From assembly GCA_037013685.1 (NCBI GenBank), contig CM072894.1, forward strand, positions 12,787,449 through 12,851,448: a DNA stretch of 64,000 nucleotides, read 5' to 3'. The position numbers and the translations under genes are program-made. Shown piece by piece: positions 1 through 15,082 of this stretch (within the stretch, counting starts at the first letter, position 1; each line of letters opens with the position of its first letter). This DNA is from Acridotheres tristis (Eukaryota; Chordata; Aves; Passeriformes; Sturnidae). The notes beneath the pieces are model-generated. The model ran no database searches and was not told the origin of the DNA. It worked only from the letters and a program-made list of their open reading frames with translations.

Positions 1-3000
1 TAATTTGAATCATAAATTAAAAATAATAAAAAATTTCTTTGTTTTACAATACTTTATAGATAGAATATTTGGGTTATTATCAGCACTAACATTTAAATAA
101 ATAAATATATATAGGGATGAACATGTACCACTCCTGACAGGTTGTGGGGAGGTGTATCCATATAGTTTTAGATAGAAATTATGGATGTGTTTTATGTTCT
201 CTGACAAGGCAGATAATCCTACTGTGGCAAAAAACCCCAAACGAATAAATAAATCCCAGTTTGCTTTCACAAATACTGGCAAATTCCAATGCAACACTGT
301 GTACCACATTAACAGGGAGCATATTAGCTCCCCAAAACTAATGCTTTCTTCATACATTATTAATTCATTTACTTTAATAACCAGGAGTTCAGCCATCATT
401 CCACTGAGCCTGAAGCCAAAAGGCTCAGAGTGTACTGCTCAACAGCAAATTCTCCCTGATGGGAAACAGAAAATCAGGGAGCAGACACACAGTCTGTAGC
501 CACTGTCCCCAAAATACACCAGCTACCTGTGTACACAACTTCCACGTGGTATTTATGTCTGAAGTGCCTTAGTTAAGACTTATTCTCTTCGGACCAGTTA
601 TTGTGGTTTAATGAGCACATGGCAGCTCAGTGAGTCACAGTGACATGTTTGAGTACTCTGGTATCAGCACTGATGAACGCTGCATCTGCTACAGCACAAT
701 GAAGAAAGAAAACATGCCTGGTTAGTATGATAAAGCATATTTGAGTCCTCCATCAAATACTATGGAGAGTAGCCAGAATATGCTAAAACTGAGGGCCAGG
801 AAAGGGGCATGCACACACACAGCTTTGAGAAATGTTTCAGAAATGGACGAAAAAAGGTGATGACTGATGACCTACAACTGAGGGTTAAGAGTAACTAGAT
901 ACAGTATGGCTGCATGACAACCACACAATTAAGCATCTAAAATTATGTCTATTTGTAGCATGTCCATTTAATCTCTAATTTACCTTTTACTGCACTTATT
1001 TCATTTTGCAGTGAAACCAGCCATTTGTGAAACAGCAAGTGTTTGTTCATTCTAGGTATCACAAGTTCAAAATTACAAAATTTAAGAATATAAATTAATA
1101 TGCTTTTTTCTCTGCAAAGTGACGAAGTGTAGACAACTATTACAGCTCAAATTTCTATTTCTAAGCCTAGGGCTTAGGTATTTTTACCATAACCATAAAA
1201 GTCTAAGATGAAAAGGCAGAAAATAAACGTACCTTTATGCAATAAATAAGGTTAACTTAGATCATACAATTTACCTAATGCAGATACCTTGACAAAAGAG
1301 TGTAGTTTGACCCTACCAACAAACTTACAAAATATGATACTGTGAAATCAGAACACATCAGTAGCTACAGATGTTCCTCCTGAACCTTTTAACTGATGCA
1401 ACCACAAGGGTTTTAATAGTTAGCAGCACTAAAACAGCATAACTGAAAAATACTCCTCTTAACTGGGCAAACTTCTGCAGCTAACCTATTTAGCTGAAGA
1501 TTCATTAAAACCTGCTGTATGCATTACGCTGTTGAAGTGTTAAGAATAAAGCTGAAGTTAAAAAATACGCAGCTGAATATTTTGCTTTCAGCGTTCACTT
1601 CTATTTGTGATTCAGTAGCTGCACCAACACAGATGTGTCATTGAAACAGAAACAAAGCAAAAACAAGTGTAAAACCCTATTGTCCCAACAGAATGCTGCA
1701 AGTTGGCAGGACACATGCTCAAGACACACAGTCACACTAATCTACATTAAGCTTCACGAATTCCTCACCTTCTTTTACTTTGGGCCACAGCAAATATAGT
1801 AATTTAATTATTTTCGTTAGTGGCAATATCAAGAGAACATCTCTAAAATAGTCTCAAAGAACAGAAGATGCCATCCCTCACCAATCTTTTGGAACAAGCG
1901 CAGCCAATGTAAGATGCTTTAAAAGAAAACAATGACATTTCACACCGAAGTAGAAGAACTAAAGAAGAGCGGGATTCACAGTTTCTTTTGAAGAAAAACA
2001 CTTCTTAATGATTTAGACACATACTGTGCCTCAGGTACATACAGTATGAATACACTATGACCTTCTGATCCCAAGGACTCCCCAATTACAATAACCAGCA
2101 CAGACTACAGCAAGACTGAATACTCAGAAAAACAAATGTGAATGGCTTCTATTAGTGTATATGAACTTCATCCCTGCAAGTTAAATACCCATGCTGGGAG
2201 CAGGGAGCTTTTGATAAAATCGTTTGTTTGAAGCAAATAGTAGCTACTACTAGATAGTCTAGGTGGAGGAGGTTCCCTCTACACAGTCACAAAAGTAACA
2301 ATGCTTCACCTGACCAAAAAGCCCACTCAGCCATTCAAAAAGATTTCCAAGTCAGAGAACATTTTCCGTTCTTTGGATGAACTCCAAACACTGCCGTGCA
2401 TTGGATACAAAGTGTCCATACAAAAAGTAAAAATACTTTTTAAAAAATCCTCCCCAAAATACAAAAAATCCCAAAACCCAATGAAACAAACAAAAAAAAC
2501 CCCCAAACCAACAAATCGACAACAAAAAAACTCTCTAAAATCTATATATCCATTTCTTCTGTTTCTTTACTCACACCAAGAATCCAGTTTCACTAAATAA
2601 AACATTAATATTTTAGAAAACTCACCACTTAAAACAAGCCATGAATTACCAGAAGATGTAAAACATGAGTATTTAAAAGTTCCAAATAGCACTGTATACA
2701 CATGCATATGCACAAACTCATATTTGCACATTATTTAGAGCCCAAAAGGAGTAGAACAGGTCCAAAACATAACTGTGGCACATCCAAGGTAGGGTCATTA
2801 CCAGAGAAAATGAAACTTGCTCAGGAAAAGGATCACTCTCTTTTTAGGTTCTTATGCTTTACTATGATGGAACAATCAAAAGGAGCATCAAGAACACTTC
2901 AGGTTTCCATGTGTTTTAAAACTCCTAGGCAGGAGATTGCCTTTCTAAAGGAGCAGAGTAACTTTATACTTCATAAAGTAGATTACTGGAAGTCTTGCAA

Positions 3001-4510
3001 AACAGAGAGTTTGCTGATTCTGCAGTGTTTTCTGAATGGTCTGAAGTCAGAACCCAGTAACAGAGATGACAGGCGGTGTGAAGGGTCAGTGCCAGACAGC
3101 TCCAGTGAAATAACACTTCTTACCTGCTGAAAGCAGCAAATGCTGGATGACATCCCATTTTTGATCAGAGAACAGATTGATCACAGGCAGACTTACTGAA
3201 AAAGCACTTGCTGAGAAGCTATGAAATATAAAGTAAAAAAAGTCTAACAACTGTATTCTAAAATACTAGGACAAGTTTTGGGGTCTTTTTTAGCTAATTG
3301 ATTGCTGTTTCTTTAAGTTTCTCTAGCTTGAGACTGAAATCTTATTCTAATGGATGAGAGTGTCTAGAATGATTTTTCACAGTATCTTCTTAATCATCAT
3401 CATTAAAAGCTGACATGCTTAAAAAGAAATACTTAGCTTTGAAAAACAAAAAAGTCTTTTGTAAAAATAAAACACTAACAGTAGCCTGGCAGCTCTAGGC
3501 AGCATTCAGGTATGGTTGCCTGAATCTATCTGTGCTCCTAAATGCTCTTCTATTAAAAAGTTCATCTTGAAGTAAACACAACTACAGTTCCAAAAAATCC
3601 TAGTATCACAAGTGGGGAGAAGTTTTCTTACAGCACAGTACACAACCCTTAGGCACAGATTCAGCTGAGGTACAAACCTGTAAAAATCTACTTAAAGAAA
3701 ATGTATGACTAAGTTACCTGGTATAATTCATAACAGCACTTGGCAAATGAATATTGAACAGTTACTCTAATGTGCATTTTACCTTAGGGCTGCAAGTCAT
3801 GTTTGTGCTTAACATCAAGCCACTTAAAAGCTGTTTATCATCATTTCCTTTATGTGTGGGAGAACACTTTAGGAATTACTATGCAAATATTTACCAAATG
3901 TTAAATTAAAGCCAGGTCACATGAATGCACAAGTGCAATGTAGGCAGAGAAGTGACATAAATTTTAAAAAATGGGTTTGACATTCATGTTGTCACAGAAT
4001 CCTGACTTAGCTGTTGCCACCTAATACAACACCATCACTGTTCTAAAACAGGTTCAAGATTCTTCTACATATTTATTTTCAGTCAACACACACACATTCA
4101 AATGAAAGACCAATCAATCTATAATTATAGCACTCCCATTTATTGTTAGGTTTTTATATAAATCTACAGATTCTGGCACATTTTTGACATACCAGAAAGT
4201 TGGAATGCATTCTTGATTCTTTTTGTTCCCAACTTGGACAGAAAAGTATCAATCTCCTTTTCTGAAAACTAAGCAACATACTTCATAAATGTTAAAGTCC
4301 ACATTGGGTATTTGATTGTTAATGAGCAAGAGAATCCTAAGAAGTTTAAATATGTTTCAACTAACCATCAATAAAATAAACACCACCACTTAACAATCTG
4401 ACAATTATTGTTTGATGCTGTATTTTGTTCCGCTGTCCAAAATGCATAAAATTAATACCAAACCCTATACTGGAATTTTTAATTTATTATAGTAACAATA
4501 GGATGCTCTT

Positions 4511-4524
4511 AAAAAAAAAAAAAA
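4511..4524 (+). repeat. Poly(A)14 tract
   Basis: Fourteen consecutive A in PARD3B intron 1. No retroposon body is recognisable next to it, so it is read as a simple repeat and not as a tail. Confidence 0.9.
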
Positions 4525-5696
4525 CAGAAATAGGACTGAGTAATTATTCCTCATGCTGCTATTTCTGAAGTACCTCCACATCAATGCTTCACTAGAGCAA
4601 ACAGACGAGTGAAATACAGCATAAAAATGGAAAACATATATGTCTGTTCCACATACACAACTATAGAATAAATGCTAGGTCAAACTTGGGGGAAGGAGCA
4701 ACCTCTGGCCACGTTGTCTTCTGTCATTTAGACAGTGTAAAAGTAAAATTAAAAATCCCATAATCATAAAACATTTTCTGATTAAGGGATATTTTAGGTT
4801 AAGGTCAGTAAAAGAGGTATTCTACCATTAATCATTCTTAGACTATAAATTGCAATGTGATGTATTACTTCAATATATTAAGTACTATTTAATTATTTCC
4901 ATAAGCATTTTAAGGCTACACCATGTATCATTATGCACAGCCAAACAGCACTAAGTATTAGTTACTTTCAGATCACAGCCTGGGGAGCAGAGCACGAAAG
5001 GCAACTTTGAGAGGAACATAAGGATAAGATTGTCACAGCCTCAAATTTCATCTCCAAATCCTCCTCAAAGTTGATCACTGAATTAGAACAGCCTTAACCA
5101 TTTCTGGTTTGCTCACCAAAACCACCTCCAAACAAGTCTGAAGTGGTACTTTATTCAAAGTTCATCTCAACTGCCACCAACAGGGCTGCCATCTTCAGCT
5201 GCAGTAGAGGTAGGGCTCTGTATTTACAGCAATATGAATACTGAGTCTCCAAAATCAAGAGCCGAAGTAAACATTTGCACACTACAGACTATCAGTCTGG
5301 AGCTGAACAGTTAGAGCTCAGCAGCACCACAACACAGGTGCATAGATGTCCTTGTACAACCTAAGAGAAACCCCAAGAAAAAACCCAAACACCCCAATGT
5401 GCATCACACCCCGTCCTTACAGCAGGCAAGCAGCCACCACTTCTACTCTCTTGATATACACAAATATAAAATTGTATCACTGCATTCAATACTGTAGGTT
5501 ACAGACATAACATCTTATGGAATAAAAGGAGTCATAAGAAGCTTCTGCACAAATCAAAGATGAACAGCTACCTACACAAGAGATTAAGCCTCTTCCAGAT
5601 ATTACTGAATGCAGCAGTTCCTGGCACAGACCTGATCTGGATAAGCCTCCTTATATGAAATACATGAGTATACTTCATACACACATATACACATTT

Positions 5697-5720
5697 ACAC
5701 ACACACACACACACACACTT
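5697..5720 (+). repeat. (AC)12 microsatellite
   Basis: Twelve uninterrupted AC units preceded by a degenerate ACACAT-rich stretch. A pure dinucleotide tract of this length is usually length-polymorphic. Confidence 0.95.
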
Positions 5721-8700
5721 TTAACTGAGTACAAATTGGGTCTTCTTTTCACAAACTTCAAAAAAAGAGAGAAAAAGCAATATTTAGGTATCACTGCTCA
5801 GGAAGCTTCCAGAGCTTAGTTTACATTAACACATTACAAACTCAAATTTCTAGGACTCACTGTTGAAAAAAATTCTTACCTCTAATTAATTACATTGCCT
5901 TTACAGCATAACATTAGCCAATACATTTTCAGTCCTTTCCAGTTAGAAATTCAAAACCAGCAGAAATCTTTAAAATAACACAAGAAAGAGAAACATGCTA
6001 CAACACAGTGAGATAGTAAAAAAATTTCTGGTGTAATTCATAGTGCTACTGCTCTCCTTCACCAAAACTGACTCCACTTGCATTAGAAGTGAAAATGCTG
6101 CAAGATGCTAGAGAGAAGATAAAACTTCTTTATAGCTTTCTACCAGCTGGAGTGACACACATTCTCTCAGGTTATTAATATTTAAGAAAGATCTATACTG
6201 AGTGAGCTCAAAGATAGAAATTAAAGCTGAGGCAAGGGCAAAGGACCAGGTAGTCTGCTCAGAGAAACTGCAGAAACTGCTTTTAAGCATCCAGAAATAA
6301 AACTACAGAAAACACAGAAGGCCATACAGCAGATATAGTCTTAGAAAGGTGACTGTAAGGGATGATTCCTAATCTGTCCTCCAGACAATATAAAGTACTA
6401 TAAAAATAAAGCTACACAAGAAAGAACCTTTGGGGAGGAATTCTACCTTGGGGGGTTGGGGGGGAGGTGACAGGGAACAGAAGGAAGATCATTCCAAGCA
6501 ATCAAACTTGTGAGTACACGGAAGACAAAGCTCTTTGCCTTTCACAATAAATACAGCAGGTCTAACAAGCTTTCAAACCTCATGCCAAAACATGACCACA
6601 AGAAGTAACACCAGTCTAAGCTGTTGTAGCTGTGATGTTTTGCTTCTGACCAAAGCACATATTTTGGGTTTTTTTAGATAGGTTAGGAAGTTTTCCTCAC
6701 ACAGTAAGATAATACAGAAGAAATTTTACTCCTCCTAAAAGGAATAAATTAAGTATTCAAGTATGAGATGAATTAAAGATTATTTCCTTCAAAACAACAC
6801 AATTCCTCCTACTGTTTAGAAAGAACTCTTTTCAAACTATAATAGAGGAAACTATTCCCTGTAAACAAGCTATTTTAAAAATTAAAACTAATTTTATGTA
6901 TTTTCATATGCACTAAATTTTTGTTCAGATTCATTCATTTTCTCTCTTGATACAAGTTGTGGAAAACATGTTCTTCCCTCAAGCACTTTTTTTTCTAATC
7001 ATGATTAGATGTGATACAGCCAAACAGTAGAAAGTAGAAAAGGAGTTTTGAAAAAACAGTGAGTTACGTAAGATCACTTCCATTATTCAAATTTTAAATT
7101 TTCTGACTTTGAAAGTGCTAAAAATCTGATGTCAAAAGGAGAACTAATCAGGTCAGTAGAGAAACCTTCATCTTTGTCAGAAAGGCTGGATTTATCTCAA
7201 TACACTTGCAGTTTTTGCACAGTCCAGTCACACTGCCTTGCTGGCCCTTAAGGATGGCAAGAGCACAAAATAGACAATCAATTCACGCATGAGGCCTCTG
7301 GACTACTACAAAAACAATCTGCTATCCATCCTGAAAAAAACAGAAAAAACTTCTCTTGCTCTTCCCAGGCACAACCAAAAAGCAGAGCTTCTTTTTAGTC
7401 TTTGGAATGGGGCCTAAAACAGCACAAGTACAGATCACCATCAGCTTCATCTTTGACATGCTAAATGGTCCAAAATACCATTAGTCCATCCCTAGACAGA
7501 GGGACCTAGGATATTTCTTGATCTTTAGCCATCTTCAAATTATTATGCTCTGAGAAATTAACGGGACCAAGTATTACCATGACTAGTAGACAAAACACAA
7601 CAGCAAGGACTGATGATCACTTCTTTCTGTCTTCACCCATTCTCTTCACACCACCATATACCAAACTTCATTTTCCATGTATGAAACTCATCCTTGCATC
7701 TTTTTCCTTCTCTGATTCATTTTCACACACAGTTAACACATTCTGTTTTCCCTGGGAAGACAAAACTCAAAGAGTTAGTGGTTATAAGAGCCACCTTGTC
7801 ACAGCAAGATGGGCTTAGACATCAGAGAGCTCTCAAGGTGAAGATATGAGCTACAAGGAACCCAGCTTATATTTTATATACAGAGTTTCATCTGTTAAAG
7901 ATATCCAGATCATATTTGAAGATAAAGATCCTGGCCTTAGATCCTAGTAGACAAACCACAGAACATGAACACAGTGAAAGGCCTTCCTTCACCCAGGCTA
8001 TAAAACAAGGGGAGCACAGTGAACAGGACCCTTCACTTGAGTCATTCGACACTTGCATACTGTAGGTCACCGCAGGAGGAAGGACAGGGAGTCTTCTCTG
8101 GCTCTCAGAGACAATGCTGGCAAACAGGAACTACATTTCTTGTCCTTTAGCCATCTTTACATTATGATGTTTTGGGAAATTACTAGGACTGTGTACTAAT
8201 AATAAAGTCTTCATTTTTCACAAGGCAGGGAAGGTACTTCACTATCATCAGAAAGAAGAAGAGAGTTGGTTTATCCTGACAGTTGAATAAGCAGGGGGAA
8301 AAAAAAATACCTATCTTCCATATTCAGTATGAGGAGAAAAAAAGAAAAAGTTGCTGTTATATATCATGGAGTTCTCTATTTCGCAAAGCACAGGCATATA
8401 AATCCAAAATGACCCAGATTATTTCAACTAACACTCCAACTTTTACTTGATTTGCAACCCTGGAACCCTTCAAAAAAGAAAAGTATTCTGATTTTATACT
8501 GAACTTGAATGAAAAACCACTCTGAATATAGCTGTCTGAATATTACCTGAATAAAATATGATGCAGAGAACACATCAGTAGAGGATCACATACCCCACCT
8601 TTACATTACACTCCAACATTTAAGAAGACCATTGCAGTGAAGACCAAGTATGTCTGTCTTGGTTTTACAAAGGAAGCTGGAGATACACATTTAGACACAG

Positions 8701-9090
8701 GTCTATACACTACAGTTGTAACAACCAGCCAAAACCTCCCCTTCAAAGCCTCAGTTAAAATTGGATCACACTGTATGCCAGGTACTGAATCTAAGATAAC
8801 TACACAAATGTAAGAATATAATTGCAAACTGATTTTCAGTTATAAACTAAGAATACCCTTTTGCTTTTCAAGTCCATTACACAAAAGTTCCAGAACAAAA
8901 CACCTCTAAATAAACTTACACGATTTTAAGGCTTACCTTTCATATCCCAAGTCCTCCATGCCAAATATTATCTACAATATTCATAGTATTGTTATGCTAA
9001 TAAGCAAACTGCTACCCAGCTCCAGGCACCTGGCAAGTAATTAATCAGCATTGAGTGAGGCTTTTTGTTTGATTACCTAAAGATAACAGT

Positions 9091-9102
9091 GGGGGGGGGG
9101 GG
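9091..9102 (+). repeat. Poly(G)12 tract
   Basis: Twelve consecutive G in an AT-rich surrounding, which is rare compared with the many A and T runs here. On the sense strand of PARD3B this is C12 within intron 1. Confidence 0.95.
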
Positions 9103-10325
9103 CTAAGGACTACAGCCATGATTTCTCAAAATCCATCATGAAGTGGGCAGACAGAACTATACATTCCTTCAAACTGCCATACATTTTTCACACAGAAATG
9201 AGAGGGGAAAAAAACTTAAGAAAGTAAGAAAGGCATGTGTATAAGAGTAGTGTATTTCAAAAATAAAGTCCACCTTAAGTGAGTGAACAATGCTATTATT
9301 TTGCCAATAAAAACTGATGATGCCTTAAATTCAAATCATTCAGTATAGTTACAGATAAAAACTAGGCTGGCTGCAAATTAACACAAGTTTGTAACATGCT
9401 CAGCACTGAAGGATACCAGATCTTCAACAAAAAATGATAAATAGTTCACATCTCCAAGGGCATCCAGCACTTCAGCTCTGCATCGAGAAACCATCTAAGA
9501 TTGTTTTGTTTACAACTGTTGGGCGTTTCTTTGATAAAGTGATCAATGCATTTGCAGCTGACACGGGACTGCTTATCAGAAGCAGCTGGGACCTTCAAAG
9601 ACGTGACAGAGTAACACCAGACTCTAAACAAAACTGAATACAAATGCCTGTAAGACAATGCAGACCAAGCATGCTGTAATGCTGTCAAACTTTAACATAA
9701 ACTGAGCTTTAGACAAAACTCAAGTGAGAAAAAAAATCATATTAAATGATAGAAGCATATCCATAATTCCTCATAGAAAGCCATTAGATAATTTTTGGAA
9801 TTCCACAGAGAACAAACAGCAAAACTTTTCTGCTGCAGTACCACCCTATTTCCTTCATAAGTCAACCACCAAGAGACTGGAGAGGAATTTTGCCAAAGAC
9901 TGCCAGATTTGCAGTGTCAGTAGGACCAGCCAGAGCCCAGACCACCACTCCCTTCTCACACATCCAAAGCTGGTGCATTTCAGAAATGTTACCAACTCCC
10001 ACTGGCCACTGCCCATATCAACCTTAACCAGCTCTCTCCATGCCCTCTGAACATCCCCTAGCAGGCACAGCTCACTGCTCTCCTTAGAGGGAAGTTAAGT
10101 GTGGACCTGGGGTCTCTTCCTCACTCACAAAAAAGAGATGATCTTTGACAGTACATTCAGCGATTGTGCTCCAAAATCAAGCCGTAAGGGACAATCACAG
10201 GCCCAGTGCTATAAAGATGCTGAGACAGCCAAGTTAGTTTTAAATAGCCAAAGCAGTAGAAGCATTTGAAAATGTAAGAAGAGTCCCTTTGAGGCAGAAG
10301 AAAATTCATCACAAATGAAAATGGG

Positions 10326-10376
10326 AAAAAAAAAAAAAAGAAAGAGGAAAAAAAATGAAAAAAGGTGGTGGTAGAA
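10326..10376 (+). repeat. A-rich purine tract with poly(A)14
   Basis: Fourteen A (10326-10339) run into a GAAAGAGGAAAAAAAA-type purine stretch interrupted by a single T, ending near 10376. In the intron sense direction this is a polypyrimidine tract. Confidence 0.85.
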
Positions 10377-12848
10377 AGTAACAGACTCAAAATTGGCTGT
10401 GCAGGGAAGGAAACAAAAGGGTTTAACCATACAGGTTTTGGAGATGGGTTTGTAGGTCTGTACTAGATGATGCTATGTAAGCTATGTTGTTCTCATGTGA
10501 AACACTAAACTCACCAGCTTCCCTCCTCCCTTTGCTTCTCTGGAGGAAAAACAGTTGGGTCAAGAATATTCTGAACACACAACTAACAGTCAAGCACTGC
10601 CTGATTCCATAAAGCCTAACCAGCTTCAGTGGTTCTGGCTATTGTTCAAAAGAAAATAATCAGGAAGTTTAGAAAGTAATACAAATATTTAGCAGTTTAA
10701 TATTACACTGTGGGGATTATTATATAATCTGCCATATTTTGTGCTGTATTAATAAAATTTGTATCATCACAGCACAATATAGTTAAACTTCAGTATTTGA
10801 CTTCCAAGATGCAGAAAACACACCTAGTGAACAGCTGAAACAACCTCTACCTTTAAAAATATTGCCAGAGCCAAGTGATGAAACCCAAACAAGGCCTCTG
10901 AGAACAACTTCCACCTTCATCTGACTGAAATACAGAACCTGCCAGAATTAATGTATCCTCAAAACTTGATGCCATATGCCTAACCTCAACATAAAGTGGA
11001 TTTTGGCTGGATAGAAAACAGTGAAGAGAGTCAGATTATCCAGTTTTTCATTGAAATTTAATACTAATGTGCATAAGGATTTGTCCTGCCCTGCCTTTAT
11101 CCCAAAGGGCTGCTTTCTTCTGCCATTTCAAGTGTCTTCAGGAAAACAGAATCACAAAAGAGTTGGGAAGAAACATCTTCACATATTTCAGAGGAAAAAA
11201 GAATGCAGCAACAAAGTCACTGCAGAACAACTAACAGACAGGTAGGTCTAAGTCAGTCAAGCACAACATTTAGCCCAGACGTGAAAAATGACACCTGAGG
11301 CACATGTTCCAGTTACTGCTTGGTAGCAACTTTCTCCAACCCACAGCCTGCAAGGGGGCCATATGGAAAAAAAACCCCTCCTTCCACAACTTTAATCCAG
11401 CCAGTACAACCCCCCAGTAAAGCAAAAATGAAAACAGCTGGTAAGCAAACTTATTTAAATGCTGTATTTGCATATCTTTTGCATCAGTCCTGAGATGCCA
11501 TTACAACCTTCATTTTCATTTGCAGCTTGATGCCATCCATCACAAATACAAATGAGTCCAATTTACTTTTCAGTCAGCCACCTCATTCATACTCTTTGCA
11601 CTCCAGAACTGTACTCACACACATTAGCTCCACATATTATGCCATGTTCAAGGACCAACAGAAATAAGAAGTAAAATTAAACAAAGATCTACTGCAAATG
11701 CCTACACCTAAGTGGACATAACATAGCCATTATTCACAAGAATGCTCAACCCTAACCATTTTATAGGAATGTTTCAGCACAATGCACTGTCAATGGGACT
11801 TGCAGAGTAACAGTTCCCTTCCCAGTAAGAGATTATTGGATACAGTTCCCAATTCTCACACACAAAAACACGGAGAAGGCCGTCACTGACAAGTTCAGCT
11901 ACAAGCTGCTGAAGGCTTTCAACAAAGTAATTTGGTCTACTTCCACTAAATTTTATCACTATATGCAGTGCCTGAAAAGGAAACCAGCACGTGCAATGAA
12001 GCAGTTAATTCTCTTTAAATGGTTACTAAGGACAGTGCCATTGTCAGTTAATAAAAAAAATATATAACATAAGAATTTACTGGTCTAATGATCACAAAGT
12101 AAGTGATTTGGACTCCTACAGAGCCTGCAACAGCTTTGGCTGCATTAGTAAAGCTATCTCTTACACTAACTATGACATTAGGCTCAAAAACAAAAACACA
12201 CAGAAAACCCCCAAGGAAAACAGCCTTAAAATCCATTAGGTGTGCTTCAGCTTACAACAGTATTTAACAGTTTGATCATTAAACTGTAGCTTGTCTCTTT
12301 CAATATGAACCCCACCATCACGAAAATATCATTCAAATTCACCATTTCAAAGTTAAATCTAGCTTTTTTTCTTCCTAGTTAAAAGAAACCATCCCACAAA
12401 GCCTCCATCAAACCTTTTCTTCCCAGATTGCAGAAAAGTATTTTCTCACTAACAAAAACCACTATCATGAAACTTATCACACACAAAGAAACAAAGATCT
12501 TTCAAAACTGAAACAACAACACTTTGCAGAGTGTTAATAGTCCGCTACAATCTATTTCAAAATTACTTTGGTCTGCACCACGGCACATGGAACTAAGGCC
12601 TGCACTATCAAGTCTGCTTATGAACACCAGTATCCTGGATTTTGCTAAACGATCAAGTGGGGTTTTTTTACTCTAAAATCTATATTGATAAGCCAAATAG
12701 TTAATCTCTAAATACACAATGCATAAAAGAGATCATTTCAAACCAGAAAAATGGAAAACACTTATAATCACCACAGCATTCACATTTGAATGACAGCTAA
12801 ACATAAAGACACATCAAGTATTCAGCCATCTGGAAAGAAGATGTTTTG

Positions 12849-12859
12849 TTTTTTTTTTT
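12849..12859 (+). repeat. Poly(T)11 tract
   Basis: Eleven consecutive T, the longest T run I noticed in the otherwise A-biased left third of the window. Confidence 0.9.
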
Positions 12860-15069
12860 CATATTGTCTATTCTCAAAGCCTTAAGGCAAGAGTCAGAGG
12901 TTGACCAGAACTTCCATTTAGTGAGATGCTCATTTCCTATCTAGAGCCATTAACGAATTGCACCATGAACAATAAGCCAGACTCCTCCACTTTCACTGCA
13001 TTCAAAGGCAGGTGTGTCACACCAGGACAAACAATGTGTGCATACTGCCAGATGTACTTCATATTTGGAACACAGGAAGTTACCAAAAAAATCTACCTAG
13101 TGTTTTCCTCGTGCCTTGGAAGACTGCTTATTTAATCAAACGATGATAGCAATTAATATATATTTTGTTATGCCAGATGAAAAAGAATATGATACATACA
13201 TAATTGCAAAATTCCTGATATAGAAATAAAAACAACCAAAGTATGGATTCAGGTACTATTCAGAGTTAAACGGTAGTGAATACTGCTGCAGCAAAATAAA
13301 CAAAAAATGACACTGCAAGCACAGCTAGCAGAGACCCGGGATGACCAGAGGAGGATGCAGTCCAGCTCTAGCATTACATTTTTAATAATACATGAAAGGC
13401 CTAATAAGAAAAAAGCCCCTGAATGTACAAACACGAACAATCTACTCCTTTCACATTCTCACTTGCAGCAATTACTCCCCCACAACACACAAAATTCAAT
13501 TTAGATGGAAAACTACCTAAACCAACATTTTCCAGACCCAGGGACTAAGGGGCCAACAGTGACATATTGTGATCCATCTTACTCCAAGTGGAAGTATGTG
13601 AAAAGGAGAAGCATTCAGAGCAATTCTGTTGACAGTTCGAAAAAGTAACTGGATTGAACACAACAGTAATCACAAGGAGGAGAACACCCTTAAAAATAAT
13701 ATATTTAAAATGCACAGGTCACGAGTGTTCTTCTAGGCATTTATGAGGTATGATGAGTTTTCAGAGCAAAAATTAATTTTTAATTTTGCTCTTCACGGAG
13801 TCAGTGGCTTCCATGAGGGTTTTTCAGGTAAAGTTAGTACCTCCCATCAGTCAGCAGCCGAATGAGAGCTATCCACATAACTGCTCCTGAAACATTAATA
13901 CAGAGGACTTCTCTGGATTTTTACATGCAAATCTTCCTGCCTCACATAGAAGAGTCATAATTTATCACTGAAAACCCCTAATATTAAATTATTTTTTACA
14001 CACGCATGTACTTTTTCTTTAAAAAAATTGCATCTTCCTTTTTTATTACAATCTAAACAACACCTGCATCATGACTACTCCTATGCAAATGCTGGTCTTT
14101 ATGCACAATATTGAAATGTCAATGAACCTTCTCATTTCTGTCACCCAAAACAACTATTTCAGGTTTCCAGCTCTTCAGGGAGTATTCTTTTTGTAGCTTA
14201 TAATGCCAGGAACTCCTGAAACATTTGGCCAGGATACATTTATTACAGCCAGCAGGGGAAAATTAACTGTGAATTGGCAGCAGCTTGGTTTTTCAAATGA
14301 GCTTTATTCTGTAGGAGCTGAGCATGTTAACTCCCATCACTCTTTGAAAAATTTCAGCAAGTCTTTCCACCCTACACAAGACACGGGAAGATTCGATTGA
14401 AGAGAGCAATCACCTCTCCAATGTTCTATTCTTTGAGCAGACAAAGAACAGGTTGAGAGGCACCAGTAACAGAAGCTGACAGTCAAATTTCCAATATTAC
14501 TAAAAAAATACGTATCTGTTAAATAAGGTAACCGTGAGAAACAGACTTCTAAAAAATACACATATTAACCAAATTGTGTCTATTACTACACTGTTGTAAC
14601 CTATTCTATAGAATGGGGAGGGCCAGGGGAGCAACCTGGAAAAAAAATACAGAATTTCTATAGAAATCTCAAAGTGAGTAACCTAAAGAAAATACAATTT
14701 AAACAAGAGTCAAAGCAAAGTCTGCTACATTTTTTATGCACTAGAACAGACCAGATACTTCCACAAATCAACTCGCACTCGGTATGAAATAAGTTACCTT
14801 GTAAAAATAATGTAATTCCTGACAACCCCCTACTGTAGCCAATTATTTTATTTATTAAAAAAAAATCATTATACCTTCACAAAAATCATTGTTACAGCAA
14901 ATAACTTTTTAACTCAGACTGAGTAAAAGGAACGTGATTTGGAGGCAGTTCACAATATATAAACATTTGATTGATGTATATGATATTTGCCTCTTTTTTT
15001 ACTTGCAAGCTTAATAAATACTGCACTTTTTTTTTCCTAAAAGCAAGCCCTCTGGAGTCTTTACTCAGC

Positions 15070-15082
15070 AAAAAAAAAAAAA
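15070..15082 (+). repeat. Poly(A)13 tract
   Basis: Thirteen consecutive A in PARD3B intron 1, with no recognisable element beside it. Confidence 0.9.

Noticed and set aside
2702..3130. 142-codon + strand open frame inside PARD3B intron 1
   Set aside because: Antisense to the host gene, with no recognisable family or compositional shift at its ends.
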